A stretch of 64,000 nt of DNA from Algoriphagus aquimarinus (GTDB taxonomy: Bacteria > Bacteroidota > Bacteroidia > Cytophagales > Cyclobacteriaceae). The DNA lies in NCBI RefSeq assembly GCF_900112005.1, contig NZ_FOKK01000003.1, positions 248,001 through 312,000 of the forward strand, written 5' to 3'. Below are positions 25,494-33,770 of this stretch, one piece after another. Both the position numbers and the translations under genes were made by a program. Numbering within the stretch: the first letter of the stretch is position 1; every line of letters starts with the position of its first letter. The notes beneath the pieces were generated by a model, which worked only from the letters and a program-made list of their open reading frames with translations, was not told where the DNA came from and searched no databases.

Positions 25494-25595
25494 GTCTTAT
25501 CTTTTGGAGAAATGCATGCTGGCTTCTGTAATCCGGCTAAATGAGCAAAGAAAATACACTAACCGGCCGCATTAAGGAATTTCTTTTGTTAAGTC

Positions 25596-25748
25596 TCAAT
25601 TCCCGGCTCTTTTCGCCAATTTTTCTGGATAGCGTGCACACTGAATTTTAACTTGGGAAGCAGCAGTTTCTATTTTACTCAAATCTTCTGAAGTAAGTTG
25701 GATACTGGCTCCGCCAAAATCCACTTGTGTATTATTAGCGGATATAGT
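25596..25748 (-). pseudogene. C-terminal remnant of an aldo/keto reductase
   Basis: A reverse-strand open stretch of 50 codons ends in a natural stop (TGA at 25596-25598) and reads SEDLSKIETAASQVKIQ, then ARYPEKLAKRAGN. This is the typical C-terminus of aldo/keto reductases, where a conserved helix is followed by a GARYPE-like end. Reading upstream it meets a TAA, so the catalytic barrel is gone. It lies between the LytTR gene and the TonB receptor, so the rest was probably lost in a rearrangement that brought these genes together. Confidence 0.65.
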
Positions 25749-25781
25749 TATTATTTAGGATGTAATAAATGCTTCGAGCCG

Positions 25782-25789
25782 TAAATTTG
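25782..25789 (+). promoter_or_regulatory. Candidate Bacteroidota -7 element for the TonB receptor gene
   Basis: TAAATTTG matches the -7 consensus TAnnTTTG and lies 25 bp before the ATG at 25815. A clear TTG -33 box at the right distance is not evident, so the call is tentative. Confidence 0.35.
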
Positions 25790-25814
25790 AGGCTTCAACT
25801 TTATCTATACTTTT

Positions 25815-27971
25815 ATGTCAATCTTCAATACCCAGACTCTGACGAAGCTATTTCTTTTCGCTGGACTAAGCTTTGCCACTCAGATTTCTTTCGCTCAAAC
25901 CAATGATACCATTCCCGAAACTCAACTCGGAGAAGTAATGGTAACGGCTCAAAAAGAGACTGCGGCCCTTCAAAAAGTACCTTTTTCCGTCTCCAACATT
26001 GATGACCGCAAGGTCGAGGAAATGAACCTCTGGCAAACCAAAGACCTTCGCGGTTACATTCCAAATCTATACTCTTCGAATCCAGGAGACAATAGAAACG
26101 TGATTTCAATTCGTGGTATTACCACTACTTCCTATGAGCCAGCAGTGGCTACTTATGTAGATGGGGTGAATCAATTTGGCTTGGATACGTATTTCTTTCT
26201 CCTAAATGATGTGGAGAGAATCGAAGTGCTCAGAGGTCCACAAGGGACACTTTATGGTAGAAATGCTATGGGAGGAGTGATGAATGTGATCACCAAACCA
26301 AAGTCTGATGATCTTTCCGGGTTTATCCGTACTGATATTGGGAACTTTGGCTTTTCCAGAATAGCGGCTGGACTGAAGACTATGGTGCTGCCGCAAAAGC
26401 TATACGTGGGTTTCTCTGTTTTGTCGGATAAATTGGATGGCTATTATACCAACCTGTATAACGATAGCGATTTTGATAAGCAGACGAATACCTTATTTGC
26501 GGGGAATGTGAATTATCTTTTCGCGAAAAACTGGGAGGCGATTTTGAACTTTAAATCTAATTCTGGAAGAAATAGAGGGCCTTTCTCTTTGGCTCCAGAT
26601 CCAGATTCTGCCATTGAGAATCCTTTTGAAGTCAATCAAAATGCCACTACGGAAATGGTGGACAATAGTCAAAACATCTCTTTGGTATTTAAAAACACCG
26701 GTCCAAAATTCAACTTTTCCTCACAGACAGCTTACCAAAATAACTACCGCTATTACAAAACTCCTATAGATGGAGATTTCTCCCCGATAGATGGAGTTTC
26801 TATCGTGAATGACTATGGGAAAAATTGGAACACTGTTTCCGTTTGGACTCAAGAGTTCAGACTTGCTTCTGCTGAAAAAGGTCAAAAGCTGAATTGGCAA
26901 GTTGGATTTTTTGGATTTACCTCCGATGCTCCGACTAAGCAAGGAGTGTATTTTGGAGACGATGCAGCACTGATTGGATCACCGATTTCCAACTTCACCA
27001 CCATCAATACAAACATTGCTTCAGGGTACGGTTTAGCTTTCTTTGGTCAAGCTACTTACAGCTTAACTGACAAATTGAAGCTGACTGCTGGATTGAGATC
27101 TGATTATGAGAAAAAGGAGTTGACTGTTTCGCAAGAGTTAGACTTCGGACAAGGTGACCCATTAGTGACACAACCAGATACTTTAGCAAATGCGAGTTAC
27201 AATGCAATTTCTCCAAAAGTTGCTTTGGCTTATCAACTGGCAAGTACGAATGAAATTTACGGTAGCTATAGTCGTGGTTTTAGACCTGGAGGCTTGACTC
27301 AGATTGGTTCTGATCCAAGTAACCCACCATTATTTTCATACGATCCTGAGTTCTCAAACAATTTTGAAATCGGAAGTAAAAATTACTTCTTCAATAGAAG
27401 AGTTCGGGCAAATGTTTCAATTTTCTATTCCACCATATCAGATGTGCAAATCCCTGCTTTGATTTTGCCAGATGCGTTTATTGTGACCAACAATGCGGGT
27501 GACTTAACTAGTACTGGCATAGAGTGGGAGATCAATACTATCCCAACCAATAATTTGAGCATTGACTGGAGCTTTGGATATACCCATGCTACCTATGATA
27601 ATTTGATGCTTCCTGGAGAGTCAGGACAAGTGGATTATGCTGGTAACAGACAGATATTTACTCCTGAATTCACTTCGATGGTCGCTGCGCAATGGACTCC
27701 ACAGTTCTTCAACTCAAATTCCCTTGATTGGATGCTAAGAGGAGAATGGTTGTATTTCGGAGAGCAGTTTTTCAATTTAGAAAATACCATCAGCCAAGAT
27801 GCGTATCAGATTGCCAATGCAAAGTTCGGGGTAGTTTCAGATACTATGGAACTTACAGTTTGGGCAAAAAATATCTTCGACACGACCTATATAGACTATG
27901 CATACAACTTTGGTCCTTCTCACTTAGGAAATCCAGCGACTTTCGGACTGACGGCGATGTATAAGTTTTAA
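25815..27971 (+). CDS. TonB-dependent outer-membrane receptor
   Basis: A 718-residue receptor. A signal peptide (FAGLSFATQISFAQ) precedes a TonB-box-like segment (LGEVMVTAQKE). The plug domain spans about residues 50-165 (ISIRGITTTSYEPAVATYVDG, RIEVLRGPQGTLYGRNAMGG). A beta-barrel ends in ATFGLTAMYKF with a terminal aromatic residue. It lacks the N-terminal carboxypeptidase-like repeat of SusC proteins, so it resembles siderophore/vitamin or small-molecule receptors. The substrate is unknown. It follows the LytS/LytT pair on the same strand after the AKR remnant, and a good terminator follows it. Confidence 0.95.
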   Translation: MSIFNTQTLTKLFLFAGLSFATQISFAQTNDTIPETQLGEVMVTAQKETAALQKVPFSVSNIDDRKVEEMNLWQTKDLRGYIPNLYSSNPGDNRNVISIRGITTTSYEPAVATYVDGVNQFGLDTYFFLLNDVERIEVLRGPQGTLYGRNAMGGVMNVITKPKSDDLSGFIRTDIGNFGFSRIAAGLKTMVLPQKLYVGFSVLSDKLDGYYTNLYNDSDFDKQTNTLFAGNVNYLFAKNWEAILNFKSNSGRNRGPFSLAPDPDSAIENPFEVNQNATTEMVDNSQNISLVFKNTGPKFNFSSQTAYQNNYRYYKTPIDGDFSPIDGVSIVNDYGKNWNTVSVWTQEFRLASAEKGQKLNWQVGFFGFTSDAPTKQGVYFGDDAALIGSPISNFTTINTNIASGYGLAFFGQATYSLTDKLKLTAGLRSDYEKKELTVSQELDFGQGDPLVTQPDTLANASYNAISPKVALAYQLASTNEIYGSYSRGFRPGGLTQIGSDPSNPPLFSYDPEFSNNFEIGSKNYFFNRRVRANVSIFYSTISDVQIPALILPDAFIVTNNAGDLTSTGIEWEINTIPTNNLSIDWSFGYTHATYDNLMLPGESGQVDYAGNRQIFTPEFTSMVAAQWTPQFFNSNSLDWMLRGEWLYFGEQFFNLENTISQDAYQIANAKFGVVSDTMELTVWAKNIFDTTYIDYAYNFGPSHLGNPATFGLTAMYKF

Positions 27972-28037
27972 GTAGTTCGGGATTAAAGCTGACCTGCTTT
28001 TCCAGGTGCAGTCCTAGTTTAGAAAAACCCATAAAAC

Positions 28038-28071
28038 AAAGCCTCTGAAATCAATAGATCTCAGAGGCTTT
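28038..28071. terminator. Bidirectional intrinsic terminator
   Basis: Arms AAAGCCTCTGA (28038-28048) and TCAGAGGCTTT (28061-28071), perfect 11-bp stem. A-rich sequence on the left and T-rich on the right suit termination of both the TonB gene (plus) and the convergent gene ending at 28110 (minus). Confidence 0.8.
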
Positions 28072-28109
28072 ATTATGGCGGATATTCAACTTTTGTGGGG
28101 TGAAAACAG

Positions 28110-28631
28110 CTATTCTATTTTCAGGAAATCTTTAAAATACTTCACTAAATTCTTGTATTCCTCCGTGTCAATTTTGCCTATCTCAATTACTTTTTCTACA
28201 ACCTCATAGATTTCGTTGAATGGGTAGGTTGCGCTCAAATGCTCATTTTTATCCATCCATTTCTTTAGCATTTCGATTTCATATTTGTTGATATCTCCAT
28301 CTGCCATGATGCCGTAGCATATTCCTTGGAGAAAATGCAAGTCGGCTTTTGTTTTATCCTTTTCTTCGAAATTCAAGGCATGTTTTTCTAGAATTCCTTT
28401 GAGTTCGATGATCTCCTCTGAGCCTATTGTGCCCGTTTTAACTTTGTTAGAGATTTCCTCAAAAAATGAATGGAAAGGTTCCTCAGAGCAAAGTCCTTCG
28501 TGTGTTGTGCACCAGGATTTCAATGCCTCATATTCACTGATGGTAATTCGGCCATCCATGGCGATACCATTTACCAAGCCATTTAAATTGTGAAAAGCTA
28601 CTTGGGTTTGGGTCAAAAAATTATTCTTCAT
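28110..28631 (-). CDS. TerB-like protein with two internal repeats
   Basis: A 173-residue, acidic, helical protein made of two similar halves. Residues about 16-80 carry GLVNGIAMDGRITISEYEALKSW and residues about 106-165 carry GICYGIMADGDINKYEIEMLKKW; each is followed by PF-x-E-I and a short charged helix. The ADG-x-I-x-x-x-E pattern is typical of TerB-like domains, also found next to BRCT or exonuclease domains in other proteins. No signal peptide or membrane segment. It stands alone downstream of the NtrB/NtrC pair. Function unknown. Confidence 0.65.
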   Translation of the reverse strand: MKNNFLTQTQVAFHNLNGLVNGIAMDGRITISEYEALKSWCTTHEGLCSEEPFHSFFEEISNKVKTGTIGSEEIIELKGILEKHALNFEEKDKTKADLHFLQGICYGIMADGDINKYEIEMLKKWMDKNEHLSATYPFNEIYEVVEKVIEIGKIDTEEYKNLVKYFKDFLKIE

Positions 28632-28774
28632 ATCCTATACAGTTTTGTATAAGATACAAAGTCTTGATAAACAATGAAATGAAGGTGGCGTAGTATTTTT
28701 TGTATGTGGAAGGAAAAAACGGTTCCTTATAGCTTTTGGTGATGCCTTGAATAGGTGCAAGGGAGTCGTAAGGT

Positions 28775-28869
28775 CCTCGACTCCGCTCGGACTGACAAGC
28801 TTTCAGATTCATTGGAAGAATCTTTCATTCGTAGCGAAGTCTAATTGTCAGCCTGAGCGAAGTCGAAGG
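28775..28869. repeat. Inverted copies of the TGAGCGAAGTCGAAGG dispersed repeat
   Basis: The left copy (28775-28798, CCTCGACTCCGCTCGGACTG...) is an imperfect reverse complement of the right copy (28845-28869), which reads TTGTCAGCCTGAGC then GAAGTCGAAGG. The right copy recurs at 52640-52664 with one mismatch in 25 bases. Such short palindromic units are dispersed in many Bacteroidota genomes. Confidence 0.65.
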
Positions 28870-28882
28870 CTCTCCCCAAAAG

Positions 28883-30235
28883 TTACCTGAAATTCATCGT
28901 GAAAACCGTGCGTTCATTTGGGATGGAAGTCACTTGAAGGCTACCATTATGTAGGTTCATAATCTGTCTAGAGATTGCGAGTCCTATGCCACTTCCAGTC
29001 TTTTTGGTAGAATAAAAAGGAACAAAGATCCGCTCTAAAGCTTCAGGGATAATCCCAGGTCCACAATCTTCCACTTGTATCATCAAACCTAGATCGCCCT
29101 GTCCAATCGATGAAAGCCATATCGTGCGGTCTGCCTGATTTTGCAAAGATTCAGAGGCATTTTTCACTAAATTAATCAAGATCATAGTGATCTGATCCGG
29201 ATCACAATGGATGTCCAAGTCGTTTGGATGAATCTTAGTTTCTATTTTGACCTCAGCGGATTTTAGATCCTCTTTCATCAAATTCAGTACATTTTCGAAG
29301 AGCTGCTTGACTGGTATTTTTACTTTTTTGGGAGCAGGTATATTCGTGTAATCACGATATGCATTCACGAAGTTCACCAGACCTTTACTTCTATTGGCAA
29401 TTGTGTCCAAACCTTCCTGCATATCCATAAAGCCATCTCTTTTGATCAAAAAACCTTCTTGCTGTACGTAGCTATCCTCATCCAAAATGGTTCGAAGTGA
29501 TTCCACCAAACTTGAAATCGGTGTAATGGAATTCATGATTTCATGACGAAGCACTTTAGTCAAGTTTTGCCAAGCTTCAAGTTCGTTTGACTGAAGTTCA
29601 GCATTGATGTTTTGAAGGGAGAGTAGTGTCCAGCTTTGACCGCCCATCTTGAGAGAAGTGGACTGAATGATCAGATGGAGCGAAGGATTTACCTTTTTGG
29701 AAATTCGCTGTCCCGGTTTCATTTCCATCACGTCTTCCAGAAGCTTTGGAGATAGCTTTCCCAAATCAGTAATGTCCCGAAACTGTGGAATCTGAAGCAA
29801 ATGCTTCGCAGCATTATTGATAACACCGATTTTCCCTTGGTCATTGAATGAGATAATTCCCGTGTTGATATGCTGAATGATGACCTGGAGAAAAAGCATT
29901 TGTTCTTCCTTTTCGGCACGGGTTTGCTTGAAAACATCCATCACCTCATTGAATGAGGTATTCACCTCCCTGAATGAGCTTCCCATTTTGCTGTCCGAAG
30001 TGAAGGAACTTGAGAAATCAGCGTAGCGAATGGAGTCAAGAAAACGGGCAAGTTTGTGGTTGATCGAGTTTACATAATAAATCATTTCTCCAATCTGGAT
30101 CAGTGCAATTATGCCTAGAATAGCGGGCGCCAACCAAAGGTCCTGGCTGTAATACAACCAAATTCCTAGATAAAGGCTAATAATAATTCCAAAAATTCTT
30201 AGCCCAACGCCAAGAGAAAAGCTCTTATAAACCAT
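28883..30235 (-). CDS. NtrB/NtrY-like sensor histidine kinase
   Basis: A 450-residue kinase from the ATG at 30235 (a TTG three codons upstream is possible). Two N-terminal membrane helices (about residues 10-55) are followed by a HAMP-like/linker region, a PAS-like domain (about 115-205, NTGIISFNDQGKIGVINNAAKHLL), the phospho-acceptor box LTKVLRHEIMNSITPISSL, and an HATPase domain (ILINLVKNASESL, DCGPGIIPEALERIFVPFYSTKKTGSGIGL). It overlaps the response-regulator gene by 11 bp, with the regulator translated first. Together they form an NtrC-type system whose nearest target is the divergent efflux operon. Confidence 0.93.
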   Translation of the reverse strand: MVYKSFSLGVGLRIFGIIISLYLGIWLYYSQDLWLAPAILGIIALIQIGEMIYYVNSINHKLARFLDSIRYADFSSSFTSDSKMGSSFREVNTSFNEVMDVFKQTRAEKEEQMLFLQVIIQHINTGIISFNDQGKIGVINNAAKHLLQIPQFRDITDLGKLSPKLLEDVMEMKPGQRISKKVNPSLHLIIQSTSLKMGGQSWTLLSLQNINAELQSNELEAWQNLTKVLRHEIMNSITPISSLVESLRTILDEDSYVQQEGFLIKRDGFMDMQEGLDTIANRSKGLVNFVNAYRDYTNIPAPKKVKIPVKQLFENVLNLMKEDLKSAEVKIETKIHPNDLDIHCDPDQITMILINLVKNASESLQNQADRTIWLSSIGQGDLGLMIQVEDCGPGIIPEALERIFVPFYSTKKTGSGIGLAISRQIMNLHNGSLQVTSIPNERTVFTMNFR

Positions 30236-31613
30236 ACTTCTCAAGTCTGCGATAAAGTGATGATCGAGTCAGCCCAAGTTCTTCAGCGGCTCTAGTGATA
30301 TGCCCATTGTGTTTTTGTAATGCTTTGCGAATTAATATTCGCTCCACATCTTCGATATTCAAATGCTCCAAACTAACCGACTCATCTTGACGCTCTGGTT
30401 GTGCCATTTTTTGCAAAAAGAGATCTTCAGGTTGTAGCACATTGTGATTAGACATGATCACGGCTCGCTCGATACTATGTTGGAGTTCACGGATATTACC
30501 AGGCCAGTGGTATTTGGTCATTCGCTTCACTAGCGGTTCGGAAGCTTTACGAATGTCTTTGTTGTATTTTTTGGAATAAAAGGCAATGAAGTGATCCGCC
30601 AAAAGCGGGATATCTTCAATACGCTCCCGCAGAGGTGGAAGCTGAATTTCTATGGTGTTGATACGATAAAGCAAATCCTGGCGGAAGCCATTTTCATATA
30701 CCATAGTATGAATAGGCATATTGGTCGCTGAAATCAACCTGATATTTACATCTACCGGCCGATTAGCACCGACCCGTGTTACTTGGCGATTTTGGAGTAC
30801 TGCCAAAAGCTTTGATTGAAGTGGCATCGGAAGGTTTCCTATTTCATCCAAGAAAAGTGTCCCTTTGTGCGCCTGCTCAAACCTACCTGCACGATCTTCT
30901 TTTGCATCGGTAAATGATCCTTTTTTATGGCCAAAAAGCTCTGATTCAAAAAGCGTCTGTGTGATAGAGCCTAGATCCACTCCAACGAAAGCTTCTCTGT
31001 TCCTTCGTGAATGTCTGTGAATAGCACGAGCAATCAATTCTTTTCCAGTACCATTTTCGCCTAAAATCAAAACATTTGCATCAGTGACAGCGACACGCTC
31101 TATGGTTTCGAAAACCTTCTGCATGGACTCGCTTTGACCAATAATGTCCTTGAACTTATCGTCCATGTCTTGATGCATGGTTTGCTTCTGATCCCTAAGC
31201 AGATTCACTTCCATTTTCTTTTTGCGAAGCTGTAAGGCAGAATTTAGCGTAGCGAGTAAGCGTTCGTTTTCCCAAGGTTTCAGCACAAAATCGGTAGCAC
31301 CTTCTTTAATCGCTTTCACGGCGAGATTGACATCTCCATAGGCGGTGATCAAAACCACCACGGCTGAAGGGTCAAGTTCCAGAATTCGATCCAGCCAGTA
31401 AAAGCCTTCCTGTCCAGAACTCACATCCTTAGTGAAGTTCATGTCAAGCAAAATCACATCGTAAGACTCGTTGTGTGTGAGGATAGGAAGCAGGTCAGGA
31501 TTGGTCTCTGTATCCACTTGAGAAAAATGTCGCTTCAGGAAAATTTTTGCTGCTTTTAATAGGTCTTCATTATCATCTACTATAAGAATCTTGCCAGTAC
31601 GTTGCTCGCTCAT
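30225..31613 (-). CDS. NtrC-family sigma54-dependent response regulator
   Basis: A 462-residue activator with receiver domain (DDNEDLLK, phospho-acceptor D57 in ILLDMNF), AAA+ domain (Walker A GENGTGKE, Walker B LFLDEIGNLPM) and a Fis-type C-terminal helix-turn-helix (HITRAAEELGLTRSSLYRRL). The sigma54-contacting loop reads GSFTDA instead of GAFTGA, a variant I associate with Bacteroidota members. It is divergently placed from the efflux genes starting at 31943, whose upstream region holds a candidate sigma54 promoter and dyads. Activation of that operon is inferred from context. Confidence 0.94.
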   Translation of the reverse strand: MSEQRTGKILIVDDNEDLLKAAKIFLKRHFSQVDTETNPDLLPILTHNESYDVILLDMNFTKDVSSGQEGFYWLDRILELDPSAVVVLITAYGDVNLAVKAIKEGATDFVLKPWENERLLATLNSALQLRKKKMEVNLLRDQKQTMHQDMDDKFKDIIGQSESMQKVFETIERVAVTDANVLILGENGTGKELIARAIHRHSRRNREAFVGVDLGSITQTLFESELFGHKKGSFTDAKEDRAGRFEQAHKGTLFLDEIGNLPMPLQSKLLAVLQNRQVTRVGANRPVDVNIRLISATNMPIHTMVYENGFRQDLLYRINTIEIQLPPLRERIEDIPLLADHFIAFYSKKYNKDIRKASEPLVKRMTKYHWPGNIRELQHSIERAVIMSNHNVLQPEDLFLQKMAQPERQDESVSLEHLNIEDVERILIRKALQKHNGHITRAAEELGLTRSSLYRRLEKYGL

Positions 31614-31803
31614 GATTAAAAGAATTAGGTCTAGATCGGAAAAATATCCGTCGTGCTGTGCCCACTTGTTCCAAAAGCATACCGAAAAGTAGGAGTGAGG
31701 TATTTTGGCTCAAAACGTTTGATTTCGGACAAGTTGAGCATGTTTTTGATTCGGTGGACGAGTTTATAAGTTAGGAAAAATATATTCGACTTTGAATGAT
31801 TTT

Positions 31804-31817
31804 GTTCGCTTGCGGAC
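31804..31817. promoter_or_regulatory. Candidate upstream activator site (dyad)
   Basis: GTTCGC-TT-GCGGAC is a near-perfect dyad with one mismatch, about 80 bp before the putative sigma54 promoter. Related TTCG-containing sequences lie nearby (TGTTCGCGAGTC at 31823, TTCGGTGGACGA near 31753). Spacing suits an NtrC-type activator. Confidence 0.35.
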
Positions 31818-31890
31818 GAAAATGTTCGCGAGTCTAGCTTGTGATTTTTCATAAATCAACGAAAGAAGCTTGTAAAGGCGATTTTTTGCA

Positions 31891-31905
31891 TGGCATACCA
31901 TTTGG
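31891..31905 (+). promoter_or_regulatory. Candidate sigma54 (-24/-12) promoter, suboptimal
   Basis: TGGCATACCATTTGG has the -24 TGGCA and -12 TTG halves at the right spacing, but the -12 element has GG instead of the conserved GC. TGGCATAC is directly repeated 12 bp later. It lies 38 bp upstream of the efflux start and downstream of the activator dyad, next to an NtrC-type regulator gene. Tentative. Confidence 0.35.
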
Positions 31906-31942
31906 CATACTGGGGATAGCCCGGAAATGGCATTTACACACA

Positions 31943-33190
31943 ATGGATAGAAAATTAGCTAAGAAAACCTGGACCCCTAAAAGAATTGCCTGGATAGTAG
32001 GTGGAGTCGTTTTAGTCGCCGGAATTATTTATCAAATCGGATATGCAGATCATAGATCCACGATGAATGTGGAGAAGGATCGCTTAAGTATCGCAACAGT
32101 TTCAAAAGGGGAGTTTACCGATTATATATTGGTGTCAGGGCAGATCGAACCTGCACAGACATTCTTCCTCGATGCCATAGAAGGTGGGATGGTCGCTCAG
32201 ATCGTTCGGGAATCTGGAGCGGTAGTAGAGGTGGGAGATACGATTTTGATCATGGCCAATTCCAATTTGCAGTTGGATGTAATGCAGCGAGAAACCATGC
32301 TTTACGAGCAAATCAACAACCTTCGCCAAACTCGACTATTTCTGGATCAAAATGATTTGAGTCAGCAGGGACAGCTGGCAGAGATAGATTATCAGATCAG
32401 TTTGCTTCAACCTCAGTATAAAAGGTTCAAGGAGCTTCACGAGAAGAAACTGGTTTCAGATCGGGAATTCGAAGAAGTGGCCGAGCAATATGAGTACAAC
32501 CTGAAAAGAAAGGAATTGACCTATAAGTCTTATAAAAGTGATTCAATCGCCAGATCATATCAATTGGCGCAGCTTCGCCAGTCAGAAAGCAGAATGAATG
32601 CTTCGTTAAATGGTGTTGGGCAGATTTTGAATAATCTGGTCATTAAAGCGCCAATAGCGGGACAGTTGGCGATGGAGCAAATCGAAGTTGGTCAGGCGAT
32701 CAACTCAGGAGAGCGATATGGTCAGATCGATGTGCAGGATGAATTCAAGGTTCGAGTGCCGATAGATGAATTGTATTTGCCGAGAATTGGACGTGGTTTG
32801 AAAGGAAAGTTTACGCTAAGTGGCGTGGACCATGAACTGGAAATCATGAAGATCTATCCAACCATCACTAATGGTCGATTTGAAGTGGATATGAAATTCA
32901 CGGGTGAAAGCCCACAGGGAATCAGAAGAGGACAGAGTGTGAGAATCAGATTGCAGCTGAGTGATAGCGAGCAAAGTCTGCTACTGCCAACGGGCGGATT
33001 CTTCAAGGATACGGGTGGAAACTGGGTGTTTGTGATCAATTCTTCAGGAAATGCTGAAAAGAGAAATATCAGACTTGGCAATAAAAACCCTGAATTTTAC
33101 GAAGTGCTGGAAGGGCTCGTCGAAGGCGAAAAAGTAATCATCTCCGGCTATGAGAATTTCGGGAAGAATGAGATTTTGGATTTGAAGTAG
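31943..33190 (+). CDS. HlyD/MacA-like periplasmic adaptor
   Basis: A 415-residue membrane-fusion protein. The ATG at 31943 puts a single membrane helix (IAWIVGGVVLVAGIIYQIG) right after a basic N-terminus; longer in-frame starts back to 31841 would read through the putative promoter. A biotinyl-lipoyl-like half (about residues 60-95, VSGQIEPAQTFFLDA), a coiled coil (about 95-215) and a beta-barrel/proximal domain follow, ending LVEGEKVIISGYENFG. It should link the inner-membrane ABC transporter encoded downstream to an outer-membrane channel. The ABC genes follow only after a repeat-rich insert with an IVP gene. Confidence 0.9.
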   Translation: MDRKLAKKTWTPKRIAWIVGGVVLVAGIIYQIGYADHRSTMNVEKDRLSIATVSKGEFTDYILVSGQIEPAQTFFLDAIEGGMVAQIVRESGAVVEVGDTILIMANSNLQLDVMQRETMLYEQINNLRQTRLFLDQNDLSQQGQLAEIDYQISLLQPQYKRFKELHEKKLVSDREFEEVAEQYEYNLKRKELTYKSYKSDSIARSYQLAQLRQSESRMNASLNGVGQILNNLVIKAPIAGQLAMEQIEVGQAINSGERYGQIDVQDEFKVRVPIDELYLPRIGRGLKGKFTLSGVDHELEIMKIYPTITNGRFEVDMKFTGESPQGIRRGQSVRIRLQLSDSEQSLLLPTGGFFKDTGGNWVFVINSSGNAEKRNIRLGNKNPEFYEVLEGLVEGEKVIISGYENFGKNEILDLK

Positions 33191-33199
33191 GGAAAAGAC

Positions 33200-33290
33200 G
33201 GAAGACCGCAGACCGGAGACGGAAGACCGCAGACCGGAGACGGAAGACCGGAGACGGAAGACTGGAGACGGAAGAAAGGAGACGGAAGAG
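33200..33290 (+). repeat. Heptanucleotide direct repeat array
   Basis: About thirteen consecutive 7-mers of the pattern nGnAGAC: GGAAGAC, CGCAGAC, CGGAGAC repeated twice, then alternating GGAAGAC and CGGAGAC-like units, decaying at the right end. It starts 9 bp after the adaptor stop. Related heptads recur at 33701-33720, on the opposite strand inside the 65-bp repeats, and at 34672-34700. The array is outside any gene. Confidence 0.85.
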
Positions 33291-33340
33291 GCTGGGTAAT
33301 AAAAAAGAGCGTTTGTAGTCAAAATTTAAACTGGTTGGAT

Positions 33341-33694
33341 ATGAGTTTCAAGTTTGAAAAATTGATCATTTGGCAGAAGGCTATGGATTTGGGTGAGGAA
33401 ATTCATGACCTATCAAAGAAGTTTCCAAAAGAGGAAATTTACAATTTGACAAGTCAAATCCGAAGAGCTACCGATTCCATTGCTCTTAACATTGCCGAAG
33501 GTTCGATTGGTCAGTCTAACCCAGAGCAAGCTAGGTTTATAGGTTATGCCTTAAGGTCTTTAGCTGAGCTAGTTACTTGTTTGTACAAGGCAAAAAGAAG
33601 AAAGTACATTGAAGATTTAGAGTTTGAAAAACTCTATTCAGAATGTTTCAATCTGATGAATATGATTATAGGTTTTAAAAAGGCCATTAAATAA
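33341..33694 (+). CDS. Four-helix-bundle protein (23S rRNA intervening-sequence protein family)
   Basis: A 117-residue helical protein from the ATG at 33341 (a TTG at 33335 is less likely). The family signature is FEKLIIWQKAMDL at the start, then LTSQIRRATDSIALNIAEGS, FIGYALRSLAELVTCLYKAKRR and a closing NMIIGFKKAIK. The fold is the S23/IVP family first described inside intervening sequences of 23S rRNA; diversity-generating retroelement Avd proteins share the fold. No reverse transcriptase or target repeats are near, so it is not an Avd in this context. It lies between adaptor and ATPase genes, between repeat arrays. Function unknown. Confidence 0.9.
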   Translation: MSFKFEKLIIWQKAMDLGEEIHDLSKKFPKEEIYNLTSQIRRATDSIALNIAEGSIGQSNPEQARFIGYALRSLAELVTCLYKAKRRKYIEDLEFEKLYSECFNLMNMIIGFKKAIK

Positions 33695-33770
33695 GCTGGA
33701 AGTCAGGAGACGGCAGACCGAAGTATCCTTGATGCTAGTGTTTTCCAAATCCTCTACCGTCTTCAAATTC

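Noticed and set aside
31841..31942. N-terminal extension of the HlyD-like protein from an ATG at 31841
   Set aside because: Would read through the candidate promoter and give a low-similarity leader before the basic/membrane start at 31943.
33341..33694. Avd of a diversity-generating retroelement
   Set aside because: Fold is shared, but no reverse transcriptase, template repeat or variable repeat lies nearby.
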